A stretch of 64,000 nt of DNA from an uncultured Christensenella sp. (GTDB lineage Bacteria > Bacillota > Clostridia > Christensenellales > UBA3700), in the NCBI GenBank assembly GCA_910584975.1, contig CAJUEA010000002.1, positions 1-64,000 on the forward strand, written 5' to 3'. The notes under the pieces are model-generated. The model was not told the DNA's origin. It did not search any database and saw only the letters and a list, made by a program, of their open reading frames with translations. Of the stretch, positions 32,896-40,858 are shown piece by piece. Each line of letters starts with the position of its first letter. Positions within the stretch are counted from its first letter, which is position 1. The position numbers and the translations under genes were made by a program.

Positions 32896-32917
32896 ACACA
32901 AAAAGGCTATTTTGTGG
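32896..32917. repeat. Third copy of the CCCCACAAAA-type hairpin
   Basis: ACACAAAA, loop AGGCTA, TTTTGTGG. Same stem and 6-base loop as at 8215-8240 (loop ATGCTA) and 32720-32745, here without the flanking ends. Confidence 0.6.
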
Positions 32918-32985
32918 TAACCCTGTTTTTCCAGTAAAAATTTTTATGGTTACTTAGGGCTATATTTTGTTTTGTGGCAACAAAA

Positions 32986-33016
32986 AAACATCCCATTTAT
33001 GCGAAATGAGATGTTG
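32986..33016 (-). terminator. Terminator for the reverse-strand XRE gene
   Basis: On the reverse strand, AACATCTCATTT and AAATGGGATGTT pair with one mismatch and are followed by a run of seven T. Confidence 0.75.
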
Positions 33017-33043
33017 ACTTGTTTAAAAAAGGTTTTTGTGGTA

Positions 33044-33286
33044 TTATATATTTAAATTTTCTTCATTGAATAATGGTGTGTCTAAAAATTCGCTTACAGT
33101 CATATCAAATCCAGATGCAATTAAAATTACAGTGGACAACAAATTATCTTTAACAGTTTCGTGCATTATGTTCTTTAAGGTAGAATGAGTTATTCCACTA
33201 TTTAATGCAAGCCTATATTTGGTCATATTTTTAGATTTTAACAATTCCTCAATACGCAAGGCTAAAGCGTGATTTACATTATTCAT
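33044..33286 (-). CDS. XRE-family transcriptional regulator
   Basis: 80 aa. HTH region ALRIEELLKSKNMTKYRLAL, then SGITHSTLKNIMHETVKDNL and FDMTVSEFLDTPLF, typical of small Cro/CI-like regulators that act on adjacent genes. Only a weak ribosome site (AGGA) precedes ATG 33286. Head to head with the XRE gene at 33403; the 116-bp gap holds GTTGTGTACAAC and ACATTGTGC. Its own terminator follows. Two divergent regulators with shared control DNA could form a small switch, but that is inference. Confidence 0.85.
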   Translation of the reverse strand: MNNVNHALALRIEELLKSKNMTKYRLALNSGITHSTLKNIMHETVKDNLLSTVILIASGFDMTVSEFLDTPLFNEENLNI

Positions 33287-33337
33287 AAATTTATCCTATT
33301 TTTTTTTAATAATAGCATAAAATAATTATTTACTATG

Positions 33338-33367
33338 GTTGTGTACAACTATACATTGTGCTATACT
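33338..33367 (+). promoter_or_regulatory. Promoter and operator-like sites of the XRE gene at 33403
   Basis: TTGTGT (33339-33344), 17-bp spacer, TATACT (33362-33367). Inverted arms GTTGT/ACAAC (33338-33349) overlap the -35, and ACATTGTGC (about 33353-33361), also found in both operators near 31670-31714, lies in the spacer. Confidence 0.65.
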
Positions 33368-33402
33368 ATTTGTATATATTATAAACATAAAATGGAGGGG
33401 CT

Positions 33403-33612
33403 ATGATTTCAAAAGGAGAGATACTTTTAAGGCTTAGGGGAGCAATCTTGGATAGTGATTTGACAATAAATGAAATTGCTGACAGATTGAAAATTGACAA
33501 CAAAGTTGTAAGTGGTTATTTGGAAAAAGATATTTTGCCTGCACCGGATGTTTTTGCAAATTTATGCGATATTTTGGGCGTTTCGGCAGATTATATTTGT
33601 TGTTTAAAATAA
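33403..33612 (+). CDS. XRE-family transcriptional regulator, paralogue of the 31752 product
   Basis: 69 aa, SD GGAGGGG. HTH region LLRLRGAILDSDLTINEIAD, then LKIDNKVVSGYLEKDILPAP and LGVSADYICCLK. It aligns along its whole length with the 31752 protein, with the same length class and the same SADYI-CLK end, and shares the operator core ACATTGTGC. It is probably a duplicate acting on the same or related sites. Terminated at 33636-33670. Confidence 0.87.
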   Translation: MISKGEILLRLRGAILDSDLTINEIADRLKIDNKVVSGYLEKDILPAPDVFANLCDILGVSADYICCLK

Positions 33613-33635
33613 TTGTGAATGTTTTTTGTTAAGGA

Positions 33636-33670
33636 AAATGTTTATCATAATGATGATAGACATTTTTTTC
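33636..33670 (+). terminator. Rho-independent terminator
   Basis: Arms AAAATGTTTATCAT and ATGATAGACATTTT, mostly paired, followed by a T run. Confidence 0.8.
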
Positions 33671-33716
33671 AAAGCAAGTATTTTTTTAAATTTGCAATAA
33701 AATATCATAAAATTAT

Positions 33717-33745
33717 TTGTATATTTTCAAATAATATGATAAAAT
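33717..33745 (+). promoter_or_regulatory. Promoter of the ECF S-component/coaX operon
   Basis: TTGTAT (33717-33722), 17-bp spacer, TAAAAT (33740-33745) with an upstream TG that extends the -10. The leader is about 90 bases; no riboswitch fold recognised. Confidence 0.55.
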
Positions 33746-33839
33746 GTATCAGTAAAGTAGTACCTTTGAGGACTATATTTGCATATTATTAATTTATTTT
33801 TACTGGATGGGTATCCTTTGTGAACTCAAGCGAGGTAGT

Positions 33840-34691
33840 ATGAACAAAAACAAATCAAGGACCATTGCTTTAAATGGTATTTTAATTGCTTTAATGATTG
33901 CAATGACTTGCACAATGCTTGTAACAGGTGGAATGGCATTTTTGCCACTTGTGGTGTTGGTGGTTGGAAGTGTGATAGTTGGCAAGTGGACGGCTTTGAT
34001 TTTAGGCTTTACTTTTGGACTTATTTCAATGGTTTCTGCATTTATTTTTCCAAGTCCGACAGCTCCTATTTTTCAAAATCCATTGGTTTCAATTTTGCCA
34101 AGAATTTTGATTGGCGTGGTGGCTTATGGTGTTTATTCACTTGTGGAATTTGTTTTCAAAAAATGCAATGCAAAAAGAGAAAAAGCATTAAATGAATATT
34201 TGACAAAATCAATTTCAACTTCATTAGGGGCGATTTTCGCAGTGTTTTTTAACACTTTGTTGGTTTTGGCAATGATATGGATTGTTTTTAATGGAAAACA
34301 ATTTGGCGATATAAATGTGAACAAGGCTTATATTTTAAGTTTGATTTCAATAAACTTTGTGGTTGAAATTATTGTTACACCAGTGCTTTCTGTTCCAGTG
34401 GTTTTTGCCGTGGATAAGTTTTTGAAAAGAAATCAAAAACAAGTGGTCACAGATGAGGATATTTTGGTTTTGGATGAAAGGGCAAATGACGATTTGACTT
34501 GCACCACGCTTGATTGTGCAAATGCAGATAGTGAAAATATTGACTTTCAAAAAGAGGCTGTTTCAAAAGATATTGATATAAATAATATAGATAATAAAAA
34601 TATAGTTAATGCAATGGTTGTGGAAGAAGAGCAAAATATTGCTTGTGAAAAAGACAGCTTGATTGTGGTAGAGCAAAATGTTGAAAATTAA
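33840..34691 (+). CDS. ECF transporter S-component, probably pantothenate (PanT-like)
   Basis: 283 aa from ATG 33840 (GCGAGG upstream). About six membrane helices in the first 200 residues, typical of the substrate-binding S-component: ALNGILIALMIAMTCTMLVT, LPLVVLVVGSVIVGKWTALI, FGLISMVSAFIFPSPTAPIF, then SILPRILIGVVAYGVYSLVE. A long acidic, Asn-rich cytoplasmic tail of about 80 residues is unusual for the family. The substrate call rests on context: the pantothenate kinase gene starts 11 bases downstream. No EcfA/EcfT genes are adjacent, so it may borrow the module at 43932-46423 or another one. Confidence 0.8.
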   Translation: MNKNKSRTIALNGILIALMIAMTCTMLVTGGMAFLPLVVLVVGSVIVGKWTALILGFTFGLISMVSAFIFPSPTAPIFQNPLVSILPRILIGVVAYGVYSLVEFVFKKCNAKREKALNEYLTKSISTSLGAIFAVFFNTLLVLAMIWIVFNGKQFGDINVNKAYILSLISINFVVEIIVTPVLSVPVVFAVDKFLKRNQKQVVTDEDILVLDERANDDLTCTTLDCANADSENIDFQKEAVSKDIDINNIDNKNIVNAMVVEEEQNIACEKDSLIVVEQNVEN

Positions 34692-34702
34692 AGGGGTTAA
34701 AA

Positions 34703-35473
34703 ATGTTACTTGTTATTGATGCAGGAAATACCAATATCAAACTTGGTATTTTTGATGGAGATGAATTGATATTTTCTTGGCGTATGAGCGTTAAAGTTAT
34801 GCGTACGGCAGACGAAATGGGCATTACAATGCAAAATTTGTTCAGCACTAAGGGAATTGAGTTTTCAAATATTGACGGAATTATTATGAGTTCAGTTTCT
34901 CCTTCAATAAACTATACCATTGAACATGCTTGTATGCATTATATGAATATCAAGCCTATGATGGTTGGCGTTGGGGTTAAAACAGGGCTTAATATCAAAT
35001 ATCTTAATCCTCACGAGGTAGGTGCAGATAGAATTGTAAACAGCGTGGCAGGTTTTAAACTATATGGTGGGCCTTGCATTATCGTTGATTTTGGCACTGC
35101 AACAACTTTCAATATGATTTCGGATAAAGGAGAGTTTTTGGGTGGTGCAATTGCCCCCGGAATAAAAACAAGTTTGGATAGTTTGGTTAACAATGCATCA
35201 AAACTTATGAGGATAGAGCTTAACAAGCCAGACACAATAATTGGGAAGACAACTGCACACAATATGCAAGCAGGCACAATTTATGGTTTTACGGGGCTTG
35301 TGAAATATATTGTGGAAAAAATGAAAGAGGAATCAGGCTTTGCAAATGCAAAAGTGATTGCAACAGGTGGTTTGGGCGAGCTTGTGGCAGAAGTTGATGA
35401 CAAAATTATTGATATAATTGACAGATATTTGACCTTGAAAGGTTTGAAAATAATTTACAATATGAACAAATAA
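34703..35473 (+). CDS. coaX: Type III pantothenate kinase
   Basis: 256 aa; phosphorylates pantothenate, the first step of coenzyme A synthesis. ASKHA-fold signatures: LVIDAGNTNIKLGIFDGDEL (phosphate loop) at the start, PHEVGADRIVNSVAGFKLYG, IVDFGTATTFNMIS, and FLGGAIAPGIKTSLDSL. SD AAGGGG precedes ATG 34703. Type III enzymes are not inhibited by CoA and need a monovalent cation. Coupled with the S-component upstream, it would trap imported pantothenate inside the cell. Confidence 0.96.
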   Translation: MLLVIDAGNTNIKLGIFDGDELIFSWRMSVKVMRTADEMGITMQNLFSTKGIEFSNIDGIIMSSVSPSINYTIEHACMHYMNIKPMMVGVGVKTGLNIKYLNPHEVGADRIVNSVAGFKLYGGPCIIVDFGTATTFNMISDKGEFLGGAIAPGIKTSLDSLVNNASKLMRIELNKPDTIIGKTTAHNMQAGTIYGFTGLVKYIVEKMKEESGFANAKVIATGGLGELVAEVDDKIIDIIDRYLTLKGLKIIYNMNK

Positions 35474-35485
35474 TGGAGGTAATAT

Positions 35486-36757
35486 ATGAAATCAGTTGGC
35501 ATTGCAATATTGGGATTTGGCACTGTTGGTGGTGGAACTTACAATATTTTGGCAGAAAGAAAAGAGCGTATTAAGGAAGAGTACGGCGTTGACATAACCG
35601 TTAAGGCTATCTATGTCAGAAATCCTAAAAAAGCCATTAAAAATGGTGCTCCACAAGAATTGGTTACAAGCAATTTTGATGACATTATTACCAATTCTTC
35701 CATTGATATTGTGGCAGAATGTATTGGTGGCATTGAGCCTGCAAAGACTTTTTTGATTGAATCTTTAAAAGCAGGAAAAAACATTGTTACTGCCAACAAA
35801 GAGCTTTTTGCAAAGCACTGGGGTGAGCTTGAAAAGTATGCTCAAGAGACAAAGGCAGGTATGTATTACGAGGCAACTTGTGGTGGTGGTATTCCTGTTA
35901 TAAGGACTTTGACTCAAGCTATGCAAGCAAACACAATTTTGCAAATTAAAGGTATCATCAATGGTACAACCAACTATATTTTGTCAAGAATGTCTGACGA
36001 AGGTGCAAGTTATGAGGCAGTGCTTAGTGATGCACAAGCTTTGGGGTTTGCAGAGGCTGACCCAACTGCCGATGTAGAGGGCTATGACGCAAGCTACAAA
36101 CTTGCAATTTTAAGCTCACTTGCTTTCAACAGATTTTTGCCAGCAGAGCTTATTTATCGCGAAGGTATCAGCAATGTTCAAGCTGAGGATATCGCAATTG
36201 GAAAACAACTTGGCTACACAATCAAATTGCTTGCAATCGCAAAACTTATTGACGGCAAAATTGAGGCAAGAGTGCATCCAGTATTTTTGAAAAATTCTCA
36301 TCCTCTTGCAAGTGTTTCTGGCTCATTCAATGGTATTTTTATTGTTGGCGACAATGTTGGTGACATTATGCTTTACGGCAGGGGTGCAGGTGCATTGCCA
36401 ACAGGCAGTGCTGTGGTTAGTGATATTGTTTTCTGTGCAAGACAAATTGAGCATGCAAGATATTCTGAAATCAACGATGTGATTTCAAAAACAGATATTA
36501 TCAGTGATTTTACAAGTGATTATTATATGAGAATGACTGTTCTTGATATCCCTGGTGTTTTAAGTCAAATTACAAGCATTTTTGCAGATAATAACATCAG
36601 CATTACAAGTATGAGACAAGATGCAGGCGAAGGAGTGGTAAGCATTGTGCTTGTAACTCACAAATCATCTGAAAACAACATTCGCAAAGCAATATCAGAA
36701 ATTGAATCTTTAAACGAAGTGCAAAAAGTTAATGCTTTGATTAGGGTGGAAAAATAA
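35486..36757 (+). CDS. hom: Homoserine dehydrogenase
   Basis: 423 aa; reduces aspartate semialdehyde to homoserine on the way to threonine and methionine. NAD(P)-binding start VGIAILGFGTVGGGTYNIL, then NKELFAKHWGEL, KGIINGTTNYILSRM and DPTADVEGYDASYKLAILSS with the catalytic Lys and Asp region. A C-terminal ACT domain (about 350-423; VLDIPGVLSQITSIFADNNI) suggests amino-acid feedback control. SD GGAGG. It follows coaX by 12 bases and may share its mRNA. Confidence 0.96.
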   Translation: MKSVGIAILGFGTVGGGTYNILAERKERIKEEYGVDITVKAIYVRNPKKAIKNGAPQELVTSNFDDIITNSSIDIVAECIGGIEPAKTFLIESLKAGKNIVTANKELFAKHWGELEKYAQETKAGMYYEATCGGGIPVIRTLTQAMQANTILQIKGIINGTTNYILSRMSDEGASYEAVLSDAQALGFAEADPTADVEGYDASYKLAILSSLAFNRFLPAELIYREGISNVQAEDIAIGKQLGYTIKLLAIAKLIDGKIEARVHPVFLKNSHPLASVSGSFNGIFIVGDNVGDIMLYGRGAGALPTGSAVVSDIVFCARQIEHARYSEINDVISKTDIISDFTSDYYMRMTVLDIPGVLSQITSIFADNNISITSMRQDAGEGVVSIVLVTHKSSENNIRKAISEIESLNEVQKVNALIRVEK

Positions 36758-36871
36758 TCAAATATATGCCAAAAATATCTTGGGTTTCTGCATTTTTTTT
36801 GCAAGCCATTTGATATAAGCATTCATTATATTTGATGTCATAATTAATTAATATTATTTGCACAAATTTAA

Positions 36872-36900
36872 TTTACATTAAAAAAAACTTGTGTTAAAAT
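36872..36900 (+). promoter_or_regulatory. Promoter of guaA
   Basis: TTTACA (36872-36877), 17-bp spacer, TAAAAT (36895-36900). Leader of about 25 bases with AAAGGAG. No purine riboswitch. Confidence 0.6.
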
Positions 36901-36931
36901 AAAGAGGATAAAACAAAAGGAGTTATACTTT

Positions 36932-38194
36932 ATGGAAATCAGACAGACAGTTGTTATCGTTGACCTTTCTGGTCGTTGCAATCAGCTTATAGCAAGAAGT
37001 GTTCGCAATTTAAATGTTTATTGCAGACTTGTTGGGGACAATGCAAATTTGGCAGACATTCAAAAATCTAATCCTATTGGTATAATTCTTACCGGTGAGA
37101 GCGAAGAGAAAAAAGCTATCGAAACAGAGGTTGCAAGCCTTGGTGTACCTGTGCTTGACATCAGAAATATTGATGTTGAAAGCAAGCAAGGTGCAAAAAC
37201 TTTGAAAAAATTCTTGTACAAAACTTGCAAAGCAAAAGGCGATTGGACAATGAAAGCCTTCACTGAGCATATGATTGAGGAATTGAAGGAAAAAATCGGT
37301 GACAAAAAAGTGCTTTGTGCTTTGAGTGGTGGTGTGGATAGTGCTGTTTGTGCAGCTTTAATTCACAAAGCAAACAAAGATTGCTTAACTTGCGTTTTTG
37401 TTGACCATGGTTTGATGAGAAAAGGCGAGCCAGAGCAAGTTGTTGAGGTTTTTCGCAACAAACTTGGTATGAACCTTGTTCATATTGATGCATCTGAAAG
37501 ATTTTTGACAAAACTTGAAGGTGTCAATGATCCAGAGCGTAAAAGAAAAATTATCGGAGAAGAATTTATCCGTGTATTTGAGGAAGAGGCTAAAAAGATT
37601 GGTGCAGTTGACTTTTTGGTTCAAGGCACAATTTATCCTGACATTATCGAAAGTGGTATTGGTAGCAAAGGCTTGGTTAAGAGTCACCACAATGTAGGTG
37701 GTCTTCCTGATGTTATCGATTTCAATGAGATTTTGGAGCCGGTTAAGGATTTGTTTAAGGACGAAGTTAGAAAGGTTGGTATCGAAGTAGGTCTACCTCT
37801 TGAACAAGTTAATCGTCAACCATTCCCAGGTCCTGGCCTTGGCGTAAGATGTATTGGTGCAATCACAAGAGAAAGACTTGCAATTTTGAAAGATGCAGAT
37901 TTCATTATGCGTGAGGAAATTGCAAAAGCAGGTTGGGATACAAAAATTTGGCAATACTTTGCTGTTATCACTGATATGAAGAGTGTTGGTGTTCGCAACG
38001 AGGTTAGAAGTTATGAGTATACTGTGGCTTTGCGTGCAATTCATAGCATTGATGCAATGACTGCTCAATTTGTTCATTTGCCATTTGAAATTTTGGAAAC
38101 AATCAGCAGAAGAATCACATCTGAAGTTGTCGGTGTAAACAGAGTTGTTTATGATATCACTTCAAAGCCTCCTGCAACAATCGAGTGGGAATAA
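36932..38194 (+). CDS. guaA: GMP synthase with truncated, non-catalytic glutaminase domain
   Basis: 420 aa against about 510 for a normal GuaA; converts XMP to GMP. The ATP-pyrophosphatase domain is complete: LSGGVDSAV (P-loop, residues 132-137 SGGVDS), FVDHGLMRKGE, LVQGTIYPDIIESG. The C-terminal dimer domain is also complete (QPFPGPGLGVRCIGAITRER, SKPPATIEWE). The N-terminal class I glutaminase is reduced to about 100 residues. It keeps the first part (VDLSGRCNQLIARSVRNLNVY; GIILTGE), but where GVPVLGICYG should supply the nucleophile it reads GVPVLDIRNI (Arg78 in place of Cys), and the following 80-90 residues with the catalytic His and Glu are absent. The join to KGDWTM is clean and in frame. 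It should therefore depend on free ammonia or on a separate glutaminase. Confidence 0.93.
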   Translation: MEIRQTVVIVDLSGRCNQLIARSVRNLNVYCRLVGDNANLADIQKSNPIGIILTGESEEKKAIETEVASLGVPVLDIRNIDVESKQGAKTLKKFLYKTCKAKGDWTMKAFTEHMIEELKEKIGDKKVLCALSGGVDSAVCAALIHKANKDCLTCVFVDHGLMRKGEPEQVVEVFRNKLGMNLVHIDASERFLTKLEGVNDPERKRKIIGEEFIRVFEEEAKKIGAVDFLVQGTIYPDIIESGIGSKGLVKSHHNVGGLPDVIDFNEILEPVKDLFKDEVRKVGIEVGLPLEQVNRQPFPGPGLGVRCIGAITRERLAILKDADFIMREEIAKAGWDTKIWQYFAVITDMKSVGVRNEVRSYEYTVALRAIHSIDAMTAQFVHLPFEILETISRRITSEVVGVNRVVYDITSKPPATIEWE

Positions 38195-38272
38195 TATTTT
38201 ATCTTAATTTGATAAATTGCAAATTTATTTGCTTTTTATATACAATTTTATTTATTAAATTTTTCGTTTTAA

Positions 38273-38315
38273 CAAACAACAACACTGGGCGTTTCGCTCA
38301 GTGTTGTTGTTTTTA
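38273..38315 (+). terminator. Terminator of guaA
   Basis: Arms CAACAACACTG and CAGTGTTGTTG extended by GGG/CTC wobble pairs, loop GTTTCG, then a T run. Confidence 0.85.
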
Positions 38316-38361
38316 TAACTATTAATATTGTCTGTGTTTAATTAATTGTTATAAGCTATTT

Positions 38362-39273
38362 TTATTGCTTTTCGTTTTCAGTTGTAGTGCTATCGTTTGA
38401 GGCTGAATTGTTGTTTTCTGCGTTTTCCTCTTGGCTAGACTCAGCCGTTGCAGTTTCAGTTTTGTCGCCATATAATTCTTTTTCAATCTCTGCGTATTTT
38501 GGGTTGTCATATGGATGTTTATCAATCACTTGTTTCATTGCAGCGTGAGTTCTTTCCATTAAGTCATTGATGGCATCTTTTTTTGGCAAATCTTTATTGT
38601 GATAGATTGGTGGCAATATTTCCATTGTTGCAAGTGGTTTTCTGCCCAACAATTTCCACAAGCCAGTTCTTTTTCTAAAATAAATGCAATATGGCAGTAC
38701 TGGTGCATTTCCGTCAACTGCAAATCGGAATGCTCCCGGTTTGAAATTTCTCAATTTGCCGTACCAAGGCCACAATGCACCTTCAGGGAAGAATAACATT
38801 GATTTGCCATTTTGCAACATTTCGTTGCAGTCTTTTTTGAATTTTACCAAGCCTTTCAAATTAAAAGGTATTGGAACAATATTTCCTGCACGCAAAATAT
38901 GTCTTACAAAAGGGATTTTCATTGTTGGCTCCACAGTTGGCACATATGTTGTGCGTGGAAATGTGGTTACAACTGCAAAATCACTATCAAGAACCAAGCA
39001 ATGGTTTGCCACAATAACAAAAGGAGTTTTTTGTTTGCGAAGATCTTTAAGAGTTTTTTTGCCAACAATCTTTAAGCCATAAAAGAAAAAATTAATGACT
39101 TTGAAAATATGAATTGCAAAAAACATAAAAATTTTGCTGAAAAACTTTTTTACAGGCGATTTAAGATAGTAGTCATATTTTTCGTCAAAAACAACATCAA
39201 CTTGATGTTTAAGATGAATGATATGAGCATCCTCACTTGTTTCTTCAATTTTATATTGCTTGTTTTCTGACAT
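38362..39273 (-). CDS. 1-acylglycerol-3-phosphate acyltransferase-like protein (PlsC family)
   Basis: 303 aa, SD AAGGAG before ATG 39273. Transfers an acyl chain to a glycerophospholipid precursor at the inner membrane face. LPLAT motifs: NHCLVLDSD (HX4D, catalytic His and Asp), then PFVRHILRAGNIVPI, and LFFPEGALWPWYGKLRNFKP (motif III). One hydrophobic stretch (KKFFSKIFMFFAIHIFKVINF) near the N-terminus could anchor it. The last 35 residues are a low-complexity Glu/Ser/Asn/Thr tail. Substrate position (sn-1 or sn-2) is not certain. Monocistronic. Confidence 0.88.
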   Translation of the reverse strand: MSENKQYKIEETSEDAHIIHLKHQVDVVFDEKYDYYLKSPVKKFFSKIFMFFAIHIFKVINFFFYGLKIVGKKTLKDLRKQKTPFVIVANHCLVLDSDFAVVTTFPRTTYVPTVEPTMKIPFVRHILRAGNIVPIPFNLKGLVKFKKDCNEMLQNGKSMLFFPEGALWPWYGKLRNFKPGAFRFAVDGNAPVLPYCIYFRKRTGLWKLLGRKPLATMEILPPIYHNKDLPKKDAINDLMERTHAAMKQVIDKHPYDNPKYAEIEKELYGDKTETATAESSQEENAENNNSASNDSTTTENEKQ

Positions 39274-39497
39274 TTTTGCTCCTTGTGCTTACTTTAGTAT
39301 AGCGATAAACTATAGAAAACTTTTTCATTTAATATATTTTTAAATTGTGTATGCAATAGTAATTTTGTAAAACTATCTGTCAATTATTAATATAACATAT
39401 AAAAATAAAAAAATCTACTAAAACGCTTAAATTGATATGCAACTTTATTAGCAAAATATTTTGATTTAATATTATTTTTAAAAATGCTTTATGCTGA

Positions 39498-39526
39498 TTG
39501 ACAAAATTGTGCAAATAATCTAAAAT
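39498..39526 (+). promoter_or_regulatory. Promoter giving a leaderless mRNA
   Basis: TTGACA (39498-39503), 17-bp spacer, TAAAAT (39521-39526), then six bases and ATG 39533. The expected start of transcription is the A of the ATG; no SD is present. Confidence 0.75.
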
Positions 39527-39532
39527 TTAATT

Positions 39533-40243
39533 ATGTTGAAATGTTTAGATACTGAAAATGGCATTATTGAATATGAGCTAAAATCCACAAAATCTCATAG
39601 AATCATTGTGAAAGTTGCAAAAGATGGCAAGGTTATTTGTTCTTGTCCACAAGGTATTGCTTTGTCTGTTGCAGAAGATTTCATAAAAAGTCGTTCAAAA
39701 TGGATTGTTCAAACTTCAAATAAATTAAAAGAGCAATATCAAAGTTTGCAAAGCAGTGAACTTAATCAAATTTTTATTTTTGGAAAAAGTTATCCAGTTG
39801 TGAGGGTGGAGTCACAAAAAATTGAGGTGCTTTTTGAGGATGGCAAAATTTATTTGTGTGGAGATGAGCAAAAATCACAAAATATTTTGAAAACAAAGCT
39901 TGTCGGCTTTGCAAAACAATATCTTGCCCAGCGTGCATATGAACTGCAAAAGCAGATTGGTGAGAAAAGTGCCGTTGTTGTTGAAGTGAAAAAAGTGCGT
40001 TCTTGGTGGGGATGTTATAGCGTAAAAAACAAAAAAATCAAGCTTAGTGCAAGACTGATTGCAAGAGAAAAAACAAGCATTGATTCAGTTATTTTTCACG
40101 AGTTTGCACACATAAAAGTGCAAAATCATCAAAAGGCGTTTTATAAAGTTTTACTTTCTTATTGCCCTAATTATTATAGCTTTAAAAAAGCGCTTAGTGA
40201 CAGCAAATATGCGCTTACGGATAAATTTGTTTTAGATAAGTGA
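39533..40243 (+). CDS. YgjP-like (DUF45/M48-related) metallopeptidase-domain protein
   Basis: 236 aa. The zinc site HEFAH with a third His in IFHEFAHIKVQNHQKAFYKV is the YgjP/SprT-like pattern HExxH-x-n-H. Preceding it is KKVRSWWGCYSVKNKKIKLS, the family's conserved RWGSC-like stretch. The N-terminal beta-rich part (ENGIIEYELKSTKSHRIIVK) is usual for the family. The likely role is a zinc-dependent hydrolase or peptidase in the cytoplasm; the substrate is unknown for most members. It is read from a clear promoter that leaves no 5' leader. The next gene has its own promoter. Confidence 0.88.
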   Translation: MLKCLDTENGIIEYELKSTKSHRIIVKVAKDGKVICSCPQGIALSVAEDFIKSRSKWIVQTSNKLKEQYQSLQSSELNQIFIFGKSYPVVRVESQKIEVLFEDGKIYLCGDEQKSQNILKTKLVGFAKQYLAQRAYELQKQIGEKSAVVVEVKKVRSWWGCYSVKNKKIKLSARLIAREKTSIDSVIFHEFAHIKVQNHQKAFYKVLLSYCPNYYSFKKALSDSKYALTDKFVLDK

Positions 40244-40249
40244 AATCAC

Positions 40250-40278
40250 TTGACAAAGGGCAGTCAAATCATTATAAT
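40250..40278 (+). promoter_or_regulatory. Exact consensus promoter
   Basis: TTGACA (40250-40255), 17-bp spacer, TATAAT (40273-40278). Drives the gene at 40310. Confidence 0.8.
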
Positions 40279-40309
40279 GTAATAAAAAATGTGAAACAAG
40301 AGGTTAAAT

Positions 40310-40753
40310 ATGGATTTGTTAGCAGAGATTTTAGAGATTGCAATGTTGGTTTGTTTCGGTTGTTCTTGGCCGATTTCAGTATATAAAAGCATTAAGATTA
40401 GGACATCAGTTGGTAAAAGTGCTGTATTCAACATCCTTTTGATTGTGGGCTATGTTGCAGGTATTGTAAGCAAGTTTTTGAAAATGGAGCCATTTATGAT
40501 TGCAAATGCAGCTGATGGCTTGAAAAAAGGTATTTTCATCTTCGCTTTGATTATGTATTTTGTAAACTTGGCTATGATTACAGCAAATTTGGTTTTGTAC
40601 TATATGAACAAAAATTTGGATAACAAAAGAGCACTTGAAATTGCAAACACAAACAACAATGCAGAAGTTGTAAATAACATTGCAGAAGAAATTGCAAAAG
40701 ATGAGCAACCTGCTGAGGTAACTGCAGAGGAATCAGAGGACAAAGCTGAATAA
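40310..40753 (+). CDS. PQ-loop-like small membrane protein
   Basis: 147 aa. Three membrane helices (about 5-22, 38-58, 75-98). The first carries CFGCSWPISVYKSIKIRTSV, which resembles the PQ-loop/SWEET half-repeat (a Pro in the helix, then basic RT/GKS). The C-terminal third is an acidic tail (EEIAKDEQPAEVTAEESEDK). Half-size PQ-loop proteins can pair to form transporters, so a small-solute carrier role is possible but not shown. Read alone from a perfect promoter and ended by a terminator. Confidence 0.75.
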   Translation: MDLLAEILEIAMLVCFGCSWPISVYKSIKIRTSVGKSAVFNILLIVGYVAGIVSKFLKMEPFMIANAADGLKKGIFIFALIMYFVNLAMITANLVLYYMNKNLDNKRALEIANTNNNAEVVNNIAEEIAKDEQPAEVTAEESEDKAE

Positions 40754-40806
40754 TTTGCAATTCAAAATTATTATATATAAAATAACATTATAAATTATAA
40801 TGACAA

Positions 40807-40845
40807 CAATAACTCGTAGATTTTTCTATGGGTTATTTTTTTATT
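40807..40845 (+). terminator. Rho-independent terminator
   Basis: AATAACTCGTAGA pairs with TCTATGGGTTATT using G-U pairs; T run follows. Confidence 0.75.
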
Positions 40846-40858
40846 TAATAACATTAAA

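Larger units (their letters stand above)
32527..33043. other. Repeat-filled gene-free stretch
   Basis: About 500 bases with no credible gene. It contains a possible degenerate repeat copy (32617-32659), the MITE-like composite (32683-32869), another hairpin copy (32896-32917) and a reverse-strand terminator (32986-33016). A frame at 32713-32937 runs straight through the repeats and is not a gene. Confidence 0.6.

Noticed and set aside
32713..32937. 74-codon frame in the repeat island
   Set aside because: Reads straight through the hairpin repeats in both orientations, so it is not a protein gene.
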